The notes under the pieces are model-generated. The model had not been told where the DNA came from, searched no databases, and saw only the letters and a list, made by a program, of their open reading frames with translations. Both the position numbers and the translations under genes were made by a program. Shown here piece by piece: positions 44,057-53,224 of a stretch of 64,000 nt of DNA. This stretch comes from Marinarcus sediminis (GTDB taxonomy: Bacteria; Campylobacterota; Campylobacteria; Campylobacterales; Arcobacteraceae): positions 2,108,001 to 2,172,000 of the forward strand of contig NZ_CP182357.1 of NCBI RefSeq assembly GCF_048571275.1, written 5' to 3'. Every line of letters starts with the position of its first letter. Position 1 is the stretch's first letter.

Positions 44057-44758
44057 TTATTTTTTAATATAATCGATGATATATCCTTTATTGGACTTAT
44101 TCTTGATAATATCATAATATGTTTTTTGTCTGATTTTATTGACAATATTCCTCATTGTAAAGATAGACATATCTTTACCTTTCCATACCACTTCTTTAAT
44201 TAAATCATAATTTGTAATTTCATCTTTTCTGCTGATTAGGAGTTTTAAAAATGCTTTCTCTAATTTTGTAAATTCAATGAGATACCCGCCCTCTTTATAG
44301 AATTGATCTCGGTATTCGTCATAATACATGCCATCTTGAAACTCCAATTTATCGCTTCTTTTGGTTTGATTTAAACACATGATTGTTGCGAGTTTTAAAT
44401 CTTTTGGTTTTAATGGTTTTGATAAAATGGTATAGGCACTGCAGTTAATTGCAGTGACAATATTTTCATCATTATCATCTGAAGTGATAACAATTTTAGG
44501 AATTGACAATTTACTTTCAAGGAGCATTTCACAAAATTCTTGGAGTGTTTTATTGTCCATAGAAGTGTCAATTAAAAGAATATCAAATTTGTTCTCTTTC
44601 AAAATAGTTAAGGCATTACTTGCATTGGTTATAATTTTTATCTCTTTAAAATATTCATCAAATTCTGACTCTATTGTTGTTTTAATTTCCCTGTCATTAC
44701 TGAGGAATAACATTTTGGCATTATTTAATTTTCTGATATTTTTGACTGATTTAAGCAT
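44057..44758 (-). CDS. winged-helix response regulator with altered acidic pocket
   Basis: 233 residues. The receiver keeps the putative phospho-acceptor in LLIDTSMDN and Lys in ILSKPLKP, but the acidic pair normally binding Mg reads SND instead of EDD/DDD. The C-terminal half is an OmpR-type winged helix (FTKLEKAFLKLLISR ... NIVNKIRQKT ... NKGYII). No kinase adjoins it. It opens the four-gene cluster and may regulate it; phosphorylation capacity is doubtful. Confidence 0.82.
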   Translation of the reverse strand: MLKSVKNIRKLNNAKMLFLSNDREIKTTIESEFDEYFKEIKIITNASNALTILKENKFDILLIDTSMDNKTLQEFCEMLLESKLSIPKIVITSDDNDENIVTAINCSAYTILSKPLKPKDLKLATIMCLNQTKRSDKLEFQDGMYYDEYRDQFYKEGGYLIEFTKLEKAFLKLLISRKDEITNYDLIKEVVWKGKDMSIFTMRNIVNKIRQKTYYDIIKNKSNKGYIIDYIKK

Positions 44759-44849
44759 TGTTTACTCTCTTAATGTAATATCTGGCGTTATATTAGCAAA
44801 AATAATTTCATTTGTCAAAGGAAAATAATTTTTTATTGGAAAAAAATAA

Positions 44850-47573
44850 TTATTTTAAGGTTCCCCAACTTTTAGATAAGGAGAGGCTGACTTCCAATGG
44901 AATGCCCAATTTATAGACATTTATCATGATATTTTTTAAATCTTGAGCAAATTCATCGGCTTTTGATTCAGTCGCTTCAAAAATAAGTTCATCATGTATT
45001 TGTAAAAGCATTTTTAAGTCACTGTTGTCTTTATACTTTTTATAAATTTCAATCATAGAAAGTTTGATTAAATCAGCCGCACTTCCTTGAAACAAAGTAT
45101 TGACAGCTTCCCTTAAATACATAGCTCTTTGCATTCCCCCTGCACTGTTAAAATCAAAATTTCTTCGTCTTTTAAGCAAAGTCTCGACAAAACCATGTTC
45201 TAATGCAAAATCCTCTATGGACTTTAAGTACTCTTTAACACTTGAAAAGGCTTCAAAATATGACTCTATATACTTTTTTGCTTCAGTTGATGCAATGCCT
45301 AAGGTTTCTCCTAATTTTTTACTTCCCATTCCATAAAGCAATCCAAAGTTAATTGATTTTGCTATATTTCTTTTAGAAGCAGCTTCCTCTTCACCAAATA
45401 TTTTTATGGCTGTTTGCATGTGAATATCAAGACCCTTTTGAAAAGCCTCAACCAATGCTTTATCTTTGGAAAAGTGAGCCAATAATCTTAGCTCAATTTG
45501 AGAGTAATCAATACCGATTAAAATTTTATTTTCACTGGCAATAAAGCCATTTCTGATCGCTTTTCCTGCTTCACTTTTAACGGGAATATTTTGTAAATTG
45601 GGGTTTTTACTGCTCAATCTTCCTGTGGCGGTTCCTGTTTGTAAAAAAGAGGTGTATATCTTATTCTCTTTGTCTTTTAGCGCCAATTCTAAAAGTGGTT
45701 CAATGTATGTTGATTGAAGTTTATACGCTTCTCTGTACTCTAAAAGCAGTGGGATAAGCGGATGTTTATCAACCAATTTGCTTAAAACAGCTTCGTTGGT
45801 ACTGTAACCCGTTTTGGTCTTTTTTGTTGGAGGTAGATTTAAATGTTCAAATAAAATTACCCCCAGCTGTTTGGTGGAGTTAATATTAAACTCACTTCCT
45901 GCTTCTTCATAAATTTTTGAGGTTAGGTTTTGAAGATATTTAATGTTAGACTCTTTGAGTTCTTTAAATAACGCAGTATTGACTTTAATACCATTTTCTT
46001 GCATATATGTTAATACATGAATAAAATCAAACTCAACATTTTTGGCAATCTCTAACAAATGTTCACAACCATTTTTTTTGAATTCATCAAGCAATTTATA
46101 GTAGAGTTTATAGGTCATATATGCATCTTCAGCTGCATATTGAGATGCTTTTTCTAAATCAACGTTGGAAAAATTTTCACCTTTTTTAACCACATCATTA
46201 AAGCCAATCATTGTGTGTGAAAAATATTTATCAGCCAAGTAATCTAACCCAACTTTTTCATCACTGTTTAAAAGCCAAGCCAATATCATGGTGTCGGCAT
46301 AAAGCTTCAATTCAATGTCAAAATTGTGTTTTATGATTTGCGAATCGTATTTGAAATTTTGCAATACAAGTTTGTGGGCATTGAGTTTTAAAATTGCCTC
46401 TTTGGCATTTTCTTTTGAAATTTGTTCTCCTACTCCCAGATAAAAGTGTCCAATAGGCACATAATAGGCTTTGGTGTCATTAAAACAGAATGAAAAACCG
46501 ACAATAGAAGCTTTTTTCGCATCAACACTGGTGGTTTCTGTATCAAAAGCCACAATATCATCCGGTAATATGGAATCAATTATCTTAAACATCTCTTCCG
46601 CATTTTGAACCAAAATGGATTCAAATGCACTCTCTTTTTTTTCAACAACGACAGGTTGTGTTTGTGAGGGCATATGGGTTTTATAATTTAAGCCATTTTG
46701 GTGAACACGTTCAATGATTTTATTTAAATCATACTCCAAAAGTGTATTTTCAATTTTCAAAATGGGATTTTCACGTGGGAGTAAAAACTCTTCTAAGACT
46801 TCAATACAGTGCGAATCGGTTTTTAACGTTACTAACTTTTTACTCAAATAGGCCATCTCTTTGTTTTCATCGAGCAGTTTTGCCCATCGTGGTTTTTCAA
46901 TATTTTCTAAGTTGGCATAAATATTATCTAAGGTCTCATACTGTTCAAGCAATGCTTGTGCAGTTTTAGCGCCTACGCCTTTTACACCAGGTATATTATC
47001 TGCACTGTCACCAATGAGAGCTTGGTAATCGATAAATTGAATCGGTTTAACTCCATATTTTGTAATGCATTTCTCTTCATTGACAATCTCTTTTTTAATG
47101 GGATCAAAAAGAAATATTTTGTTGTCGTCAATGAGTTGATATAAATCTTTGTCATGACTGACAATTCGGACAATTAAGCCCTTTTCTCTTGCATCGTGCG
47201 CAATGGAAGCAACAATATCATCTGCTTCAAAACCAACGCGTGATGCTGTTTTAAAACCCATTTTTTCAATCCAAGAAATGGCAATAGGAAGTTGTGTCAG
47301 TAAATCTTGAGGCACTTCTTGTCTGTGAGCTTTATATTCACTGTATAACTCATTTCTAAAGGTATCCCCTTTTGAATCCAATGCAAAAACAATATAGTCT
47401 GTTTGAAAATCTTTTCCTATGTTTGATATAAAATTCATAAATCCTGTTAATAAACCAGTTGGAAAGCCTGATTTTGATTTCAGTGGTGGCAGAGCATAAA
47501 AACTTCTGAATAAAAATCCAAAGGTATCAATTACCGTTATGGTTTTATTATTATTTTCATTATTTTGTAACAT
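44850..47573 (-). CDS. polA: DNA polymerase I
   Basis: 907 residues: 5'-3' exonuclease (about 1-290), proofreading exonuclease with AFDTETTSVD intact (Exo I), and family A polymerase with motif A DYSQIELR, motif B RNIAKSINFGLLYG and motif C QIHDELIFE. All three activities are predicted to be functional; some polA homologues have lost proofreading, this one has not. It removes RNA primers and fills repair gaps. Divergent from the PAS kinase at 47645. Confidence 0.96.
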   Translation of the reverse strand: MLQNNENNNKTITVIDTFGFLFRSFYALPPLKSKSGFPTGLLTGFMNFISNIGKDFQTDYIVFALDSKGDTFRNELYSEYKAHRQEVPQDLLTQLPIAISWIEKMGFKTASRVGFEADDIVASIAHDAREKGLIVRIVSHDKDLYQLIDDNKIFLFDPIKKEIVNEEKCITKYGVKPIQFIDYQALIGDSADNIPGVKGVGAKTAQALLEQYETLDNIYANLENIEKPRWAKLLDENKEMAYLSKKLVTLKTDSHCIEVLEEFLLPRENPILKIENTLLEYDLNKIIERVHQNGLNYKTHMPSQTQPVVVEKKESAFESILVQNAEEMFKIIDSILPDDIVAFDTETTSVDAKKASIVGFSFCFNDTKAYYVPIGHFYLGVGEQISKENAKEAILKLNAHKLVLQNFKYDSQIIKHNFDIELKLYADTMILAWLLNSDEKVGLDYLADKYFSHTMIGFNDVVKKGENFSNVDLEKASQYAAEDAYMTYKLYYKLLDEFKKNGCEHLLEIAKNVEFDFIHVLTYMQENGIKVNTALFKELKESNIKYLQNLTSKIYEEAGSEFNINSTKQLGVILFEHLNLPPTKKTKTGYSTNEAVLSKLVDKHPLIPLLLEYREAYKLQSTYIEPLLELALKDKENKIYTSFLQTGTATGRLSSKNPNLQNIPVKSEAGKAIRNGFIASENKILIGIDYSQIELRLLAHFSKDKALVEAFQKGLDIHMQTAIKIFGEEEAASKRNIAKSINFGLLYGMGSKKLGETLGIASTEAKKYIESYFEAFSSVKEYLKSIEDFALEHGFVETLLKRRRNFDFNSAGGMQRAMYLREAVNTLFQGSAADLIKLSMIEIYKKYKDNSDLKMLLQIHDELIFEATESKADEFAQDLKNIMINVYKLGIPLEVSLSLSKSWGTLK

Positions 47574-47600
47574 TGATTTTATCCCTTCTTTTAGAATAAA

Positions 47601-47606
47601 TATAAT
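47601..47606 (+). promoter_or_regulatory. -10 element for the PAS kinase at 47645
   Basis: TATAAT within a run of TATAATATAATAAA in the polA-kinase divergent gap; ATAAGG precedes the kinase ATG. Confidence 0.4.
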
Positions 47607-47644
47607 ATAATAAATTCACTTAAATGATAAAAATAAGGTTTTAA

Positions 47645-49138
47645 ATGTCTGCTGAAATCGATAAATTAAAGCAAAGTAATAATGAACTCAGAGAAATAAT
47701 TAATAATTCCTGGAATGGTATTGGAATTATTGATAAAAACAGCAAGTTTATTTATGTCAATAATGCGTTCTCTCCGATTTTAGGTTATCCTAAAGAAGAG
47801 TTGTTACAAATGACCTTTGAAGACTTAATGCTTGATGATTCTTATAAAAAAGATTTTAAAGAACTTTTAGAACAAAATATTGCCAATAAATATACCACAG
47901 AAGTACAAGTAGTTTGTCAAAGAAAAGATAAAAAAAATGTCTATTTGCAAATTACAGTCTCTTTAATGTTAAATCAAAAATTTTATGTTGTGAATGCAAA
48001 AGATATTACAAAACAGATATCTGATGATGAAATTTTAGATAAATATGTGATGTCAACACACACCGATTTAAATCGAATTATTACTAAAGTCAGTTCTGCA
48101 TTCAGCAGTTTAAGTGGTTATTCAAAAAAAGAGCTATTGGGGCAAGACCAAAATATTTTACTTCATAAAGATACCTCACAAGCAACCATTGATGCACTCT
48201 GGGAAACAGTAAAAACAAATAATGAGTGGAGTGGAAACCTTAAATGTATCAAAAAAGATGGTTCACCTTTTTGGCTAAACATACGATTAAAACCCATGTA
48301 CAATAAATATGGAGATATTACAGGTTTTACAACCTTAATGTTTGACATTACCAATGAGTTAATTTTAGCATCACAAAAGAAAAATTTGACCAATCAAGTC
48401 AGTGTTGCACAAGATGAAATTAAACAAAAAGATCAAATTTTAGTCCAACAATCCAAACTTGCTATCATGGCAGAAACGCTGCAAATGGTCTCGCATGAGT
48501 GGAGACAACCTTTAAATATTATCTCCATTCAAGCACAAAAATTGGAACTGGAATACTCCATGGATTTAGAGCCAAACCCAGAAAAAGTTGTTGCTGTTTT
48601 AGAAAACATTAAAAACACGGCAGGAGAGTTATCTCAAACGATAGAGGAGTTTCAGAACTATATCAATCTGAAAAGTGTAAAAAAGATTGTAGATCCTAAA
48701 ACGGTTATAAATAAAGCCATTGAGACGTTTAAAAATGACAGAGAGGCTGTTGGCATTGATTTTGTCAAAGATATTATGGAAGATACCCCCTCTTTTGAAA
48801 CCTATCAAAATGAATTAACCACGATTTTGGTCAATATGTTGATTAACTCAAAAGAGGCCATTTTGAGAAACGGCGTTAAAAATGGTGTGATTAAATTAAA
48901 GCAATATTATCTTGATGAAATGATTTATTTTGAAATCAGTGATAATGGTAAAGGGATTAAAGAGGAAATACTGGGTAAAATTTTTGAGCCCTATTTTAGT
49001 ACAAAAGAGCTACAGCATGGTGTTGGCCTTGGGCTTTACACGTGTAAAATGATTATCGAAACGCACTTGGGAGGTTCCATAGAAGCAACCAATCACAGTA
49101 CGGGTGCACGATTTATCATTAAACTTCCAATGAAATAA
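47645..49138 (+). CDS. cytosolic double-PAS sensor histidine kinase
   Basis: 497 residues. Two PAS domains (about 8-125 and 135-245), a coiled coil, then SHEWRQPLN with His284 (Gln of the usual HQWRQPL is Glu here), and an ATPase domain: NMLINSKEAI, DNGKGI, FEPYFSTK and GVGLGLYT. Catalytic boxes are intact. No response regulator adjoins; kdsB follows after 18 nt. The cognate partner is unknown. Confidence 0.9.
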   Translation: MSAEIDKLKQSNNELREIINNSWNGIGIIDKNSKFIYVNNAFSPILGYPKEELLQMTFEDLMLDDSYKKDFKELLEQNIANKYTTEVQVVCQRKDKKNVYLQITVSLMLNQKFYVVNAKDITKQISDDEILDKYVMSTHTDLNRIITKVSSAFSSLSGYSKKELLGQDQNILLHKDTSQATIDALWETVKTNNEWSGNLKCIKKDGSPFWLNIRLKPMYNKYGDITGFTTLMFDITNELILASQKKNLTNQVSVAQDEIKQKDQILVQQSKLAIMAETLQMVSHEWRQPLNIISIQAQKLELEYSMDLEPNPEKVVAVLENIKNTAGELSQTIEEFQNYINLKSVKKIVDPKTVINKAIETFKNDREAVGIDFVKDIMEDTPSFETYQNELTTILVNMLINSKEAILRNGVKNGVIKLKQYYLDEMIYFEISDNGKGIKEEILGKIFEPYFSTKELQHGVGLGLYTCKMIIETHLGGSIEATNHSTGARFIIKLPMK

Positions 49139-49156
49139 TAAAGGTTAGACACACAT

Positions 49157-49879
49157 ATGATTATAATTCCAGCAAGATTAAATTCAAGTCGATTTGAAAA
49201 CAAAATTTTAGTTGATATTTTAGGATTACCCATGGTAATCAAAACAGCGAAACAGGTCAGTTCTTTAGACAAAGTAGTTATTGCAACCGATTCAAAAGAG
49301 GTGGTTGAATTGGCCAATAAACATGGTTTTGAAGCAGTATTAACCTCTAGCAGTCATCAAAGTGGAACAGACCGAATCAATGAAGCGGTCAATCTTTTAG
49401 GTTTAAATGAGGATGAAATTATTGTTAATGTTCAAGGTGATGAGCCATTTATTGAACCACAAGTTGTACAAAGTGTTATCAATAGAGTAAAAAGCATTCA
49501 ACAAAACGGTGAAGATATTATGATGGTGAGTTGTCATAAAAAAATCAGTTCACAACTTGCAGATGATCCCAATCATGTTAAAGTATTACTTGATGGCAAT
49601 GATAATGCCATCTATTTTTCAAGAAGTAAAATTCCTTATTACCGAGATCATTATGAAAAGGCAACTTATTGTGGTCATTTAGGTATTTATGGTTTTACTA
49701 AAAAAAGTTTAAATGCTTTTTGCTCTTTAAAAATGGCACCCATTGAACACATAGAAAAGCTTGAACAATTAAGAGCCATTTATTATGGAAATAAAATTGC
49801 TATGGTAGAAGTTGAGTCAAAATCTTTTGGTATAGATACGCAAGAAGATTTACAAAATGCCTTAAAGATTTTTGGATAA
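49157..49879 (+). CDS. kdsB: 3-deoxy-manno-octulosonate cytidylyltransferase
   Basis: 240 residues. Activates KDO with CTP for lipopolysaccharide synthesis. IIIPARLNSSRFENK is the nucleotide-binding start, VNVQGDEPFIEP binds Mg/CTP, and YCGHLGIYGFTKKSL is typical of the family. Cytoplasmic. Fits the LPS theme of lptB 4 kb away. Confidence 0.95.
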   Translation: MIIIPARLNSSRFENKILVDILGLPMVIKTAKQVSSLDKVVIATDSKEVVELANKHGFEAVLTSSSHQSGTDRINEAVNLLGLNEDEIIVNVQGDEPFIEPQVVQSVINRVKSIQQNGEDIMMVSCHKKISSQLADDPNHVKVLLDGNDNAIYFSRSKIPYYRDHYEKATYCGHLGIYGFTKKSLNAFCSLKMAPIEHIEKLEQLRAIYYGNKIAMVEVESKSFGIDTQEDLQNALKIFG

Positions 49880-49903
49880 ATTTTCTTTTAAATTTCGTTA
49901 GTG

Positions 49904-49909
49904 TAGAAT
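49904..49909 (+). promoter_or_regulatory. -10 element for the EAL/GGDEF gene pair
   Basis: TAGAAT 26 nt before the ATG at 49935, with AAAGGGAAAG as Shine-Dalgarno. Suggests the c-di-GMP pair is transcribed separately from kdsB. Confidence 0.4.
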
Positions 49910-49934
49910 GTAACAATTAGTTTAAAGGGAAAGA

Positions 49935-51905
49935 ATGCAATTTACTGTCATGTTTTGCAATGAAGACTTAAATATGTGTAAAGAGATATTTAAGGGCTTC
50001 AATACACTCATGGATAATTTAAATATTATTTCATCCAATGACCATGAAGAGATTTTAAATCAACTGGACGCAGTCAATTTAATTTTTTTATCAACCACTC
50101 TTTTGAATAAAAAACAACACGAACGCGTTCTTAAAAGCAATCTGCCCATCATTTATATGAGTGAAAACATCAAACACGATAATATTGCCAAATATATTAA
50201 TGTATTGGACTACATAAACAAACCTATCGACAGTGATGAAGTTGGCATAAAAATAAAACAATACATGAAGATTCACAACAAAGAGTTAAAGCTGCAAAAT
50301 TTTATAAAAGCAGCTATGGATGCCTCTTATTTACCAAACTTATTGATTCAAAATAATAAAGTTATTTTTGCCAATGAACTTCTACTGGCCCTTTTACAGT
50401 TTGAATCTATTGAACAATTACATGATGAAATCAAAGAGATAAATGAATTGTTCAGCAAAAAAAACAATCATCTCTATAAAGAGATTAACTCAACTTGGTT
50501 TGAAAATTCCCAAAAAGAGAGTAATACCAATCTGTTTCTCTCTCATAAAAATAAAGAGCAGACATATAATGTAAAAACTACCTATTTAAATGAGTATGAT
50601 ACCTATGTGGTCTATTTACGTGATGTTACTAAAGAGATTGAACACGAAACACAAATTACCAATATTTTATATACCGATGATTTAACTAAACTTGAAAACA
50701 GAACAAAACTGATTCATGATTTACGATACGATGAAAAAGAGATTGTTTCATTGGCCGTAATTGATATCAATTCATTCAAAGAGATTAATGATTTTTATGG
50801 ACATAAAACTGGAGATCATATTTTAAAAGAGTTGGCACTGATTATTGTTGATTACATTAAGCCCTATTCTCATATGAAACTCTATAAATTTCCTGCAGAC
50901 ATTTACTGCATCTCTAATACTTCAAACAACAAAGAAGAGTTTACCGATGTTGTGAGAAAAACAATTGACACAATAGAAAAAAAAGTATTTGTTTTTGACC
51001 AATATGAAATTGATACAAGAGTAACCGCCGGAATATCTTTTTCAACCAAAAATAACAAACTCATTACAGCAGATTTGGCTTTACAAGCTGCCAAAAAAGA
51101 TCATAAAGATTATTTGGTTTTTTATGATGAACTGGATAATTTAGAAGAGTATAAAAATAATATGATTTGGACAAAAAAGCTTAAAACGGCTCTGTTAAAA
51201 GATAATATTATTGTCTATTATCAGCCTTTAGTTAATAATCTTACTCTTAAAGTTGAAAAGTATGAATGTTTGGTTAGAATGATTGACGAAGAGAGCATTA
51301 TTTCACCTTTTTTCTTTTTAGACATTTCAAAAAAATCAAATCAATACCACAAAATTACACGTTCAGTAATACAAAAATCTTTCAAAGAGTTTGAAAATCT
51401 TGACTTTGAGTTCAGTGTTAATATCTCATACGAAGACATTGAAAATCAAGATTTTTTACTTTTTATCAAAGAGATGTTTAAATTGTATGATGTATCAAAC
51501 AAGGTGGTTTTTGAAATACTTGAAGATGAAGGGATTAAAAATTACACCATTTTAGCAAATTTTATCAATGAAGTTAAAGCCATGGGGTGTAAAGTAGCCA
51601 TAGATGACTTTGGCAGTGGATATTCTAATTTCGAGCACCTACTCAAAATGAATATTGATTACCTTAAAATTGATGCCTCATTGGTTAAAAATATCGTCAA
51701 TGATGAGAACTCTTATAAGGTGACTAAAACCATCATCGATTTTGCCAAAAGCTTAAATTTAAAAACCATTGCAGAGTATGTTGAGAATAAAGACATTTAC
51801 CATGCCATTAAAGATTTAGGAGCCGATTATTCACAAGGATACTACTTTTCGGCGCCTCTTAAATCGCCCACACTCTACAGTTGCAAAGATAAAGAGAATA
51901 TATGA
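49935..51905 (+). CDS. c-di-GMP phosphodiesterase: pseudo-receiver + degenerate GGDEF + EAL
   Basis: 656 residues. The receiver-like N-terminus (about 1-115) has Ser53 at the phospho-acceptor position (IFLSTTLLN) but keeps Lys in INKPID. A PAS-like linker follows. The GGDEF domain (about 245-400) is inactive: the signature reads FPADIY. The EAL domain (about 415-650) has its key residues: ECLVR (Glu), NIS, FEILEDEG, IDDFGSGYSN, LKID, AEYVE and QGYYF. So it should hydrolyse c-di-GMP, with the other domains regulatory. Its stop overlaps the next start as ATGA. Confidence 0.88.
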   Translation: MQFTVMFCNEDLNMCKEIFKGFNTLMDNLNIISSNDHEEILNQLDAVNLIFLSTTLLNKKQHERVLKSNLPIIYMSENIKHDNIAKYINVLDYINKPIDSDEVGIKIKQYMKIHNKELKLQNFIKAAMDASYLPNLLIQNNKVIFANELLLALLQFESIEQLHDEIKEINELFSKKNNHLYKEINSTWFENSQKESNTNLFLSHKNKEQTYNVKTTYLNEYDTYVVYLRDVTKEIEHETQITNILYTDDLTKLENRTKLIHDLRYDEKEIVSLAVIDINSFKEINDFYGHKTGDHILKELALIIVDYIKPYSHMKLYKFPADIYCISNTSNNKEEFTDVVRKTIDTIEKKVFVFDQYEIDTRVTAGISFSTKNNKLITADLALQAAKKDHKDYLVFYDELDNLEEYKNNMIWTKKLKTALLKDNIIVYYQPLVNNLTLKVEKYECLVRMIDEESIISPFFFLDISKKSNQYHKITRSVIQKSFKEFENLDFEFSVNISYEDIENQDFLLFIKEMFKLYDVSNKVVFEILEDEGIKNYTILANFINEVKAMGCKVAIDDFGSGYSNFEHLLKMNIDYLKIDASLVKNIVNDENSYKVTKTIIDFAKSLNLKTIAEYVENKDIYHAIKDLGADYSQGYYFSAPLKSPTLYSCKDKENI

Positions 51906-53221
51906 TTAATAAAAAAATACTACAAAATATAAAAGTTCTTTACGTAGAAGATGAAGAAGATGTGAGAAATTTTACCGCCAAAACCATTAAAGCAATTGTC
52001 AAAGATATTGTTGTTGCTGAAAATGGTTTGGATGGTCTTGAAAAATTTAAGCAGAATCAGCAAATTGATTTGATTGTTACAGATATTAACATGCCAAAAA
52101 TGGGTGGTCTTGAGATGTGTGAAGCCATACAAAAGATTAATCCCAATATACCCATTGTTATTACTTCTGCGCACAATGATCCTGATTTTTTGAAAAAAGC
52201 CATTGATATTGGTGTAGATGCCTATGCCATGAAACCAGTAGATTTATACCAACTTTTAGATTGTATGGTTAAAGCCATTGAACCAATATTTTTAAGACGA
52301 GAACTTGAAGCGTTAAATTTCTCTTTGGAAAATAAAGTTGAAGAGGGAATCAAAAAGATTAAACGTATTCTTGATGCCCAAGACAATATGGTTGTTGTCA
52401 GCAATGGGAAGAGTATTAACCATGTCAATCAAACGTTTTTGGATTTTTTTAATGTCAGTTCAAAAGAAGAGTTTTTTAGAACTCACCACTGTATCTCAAC
52501 TCTATTTCAACAAGACGAACACTTTTTCAGCAATGATCTGCTTGATTGTGGTGAATCATGGATAACACACTTGCAAAACACACATGAACTCAAAAGAGTT
52601 GTAAAGATAAAAAACCAAAACAATACAGACAGAATTTTTACCATTAATATTCATGAATATGATGATAATGGTCTCTATTATGTTATATCTTTGACAGATA
52701 TTACAGAAATCAAACAAAAATCAAATCTTTTAGAGTATCAAGCACATCACGATCAACTCACAGGCCTTTTTAACCGACAAAAGTTTCACTCTATTTTTAC
52801 AAAAGAGATACGCAGAAACCGAAGATATTCTAACCCTCTTTCTCTTATTATTTTTGATATTGATGATTTTAAAGATATTAATGATACTTTTGGTCATGAA
52901 GAGGGAGATTATGTCTTAAAAGTCATTACCAAAATCACAACTACTGCTGTAAGAGATTCTGACACCGTTGTACGTTGGGGTGGAGAAGAGTTTATTGTTT
53001 TATTGCCTGAAACTGCACTTGATAATGCATGTGTTGTTGCTGAAAAAATCAGAGCTTCAATGGCTTCTTTTACCATGGATAATATCAATAAAATTGTAAC
53101 AGCCAGTTTTGGTGTTGCACAACTGCAAGAGAGTGATTGTGAAACATCTTTTATAAAAAGAGCCGATAATGCCTTGTATAAAGCAAAAAGCCAAGGGAAA
53201 AACAGAGTCATTAAAATTTAA
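51902..53221 (+). CDS. response regulator diguanylate cyclase
   Basis: 439 residues: intact receiver (EDE pocket, Asp61 in IVTDINMPKMGG, Lys in AMKPVD), a PAS-like middle region (about 155-270), and a GGDEF domain with active RWGGEEF. RDSD five residues before GGEEF is the RxxD inhibitory site for product feedback. It should make c-di-GMP when phosphorylated. Coupled by 4-nt overlap to the phosphodiesterase, its opposite. It converges on lptB with only 3 nt between. Confidence 0.93.
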   Translation: MINKKILQNIKVLYVEDEEDVRNFTAKTIKAIVKDIVVAENGLDGLEKFKQNQQIDLIVTDINMPKMGGLEMCEAIQKINPNIPIVITSAHNDPDFLKKAIDIGVDAYAMKPVDLYQLLDCMVKAIEPIFLRRELEALNFSLENKVEEGIKKIKRILDAQDNMVVVSNGKSINHVNQTFLDFFNVSSKEEFFRTHHCISTLFQQDEHFFSNDLLDCGESWITHLQNTHELKRVVKIKNQNNTDRIFTINIHEYDDNGLYYVISLTDITEIKQKSNLLEYQAHHDQLTGLFNRQKFHSIFTKEIRRNRRYSNPLSLIIFDIDDFKDINDTFGHEEGDYVLKVITKITTTAVRDSDTVVRWGGEEFIVLLPETALDNACVVAEKIRASMASFTMDNINKIVTASFGVAQLQESDCETSFIKRADNALYKAKSQGKNRVIKI

Positions 53222-53224
53222 TGA

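Noticed and set aside
44822..44856. AAAATAATT/AATTATTTT repeat at the polA end as a terminator or operator
   Set aside because: Purely A/T with a 17-nt loop and overlapping the polA stop; such matches are expected in this composition.
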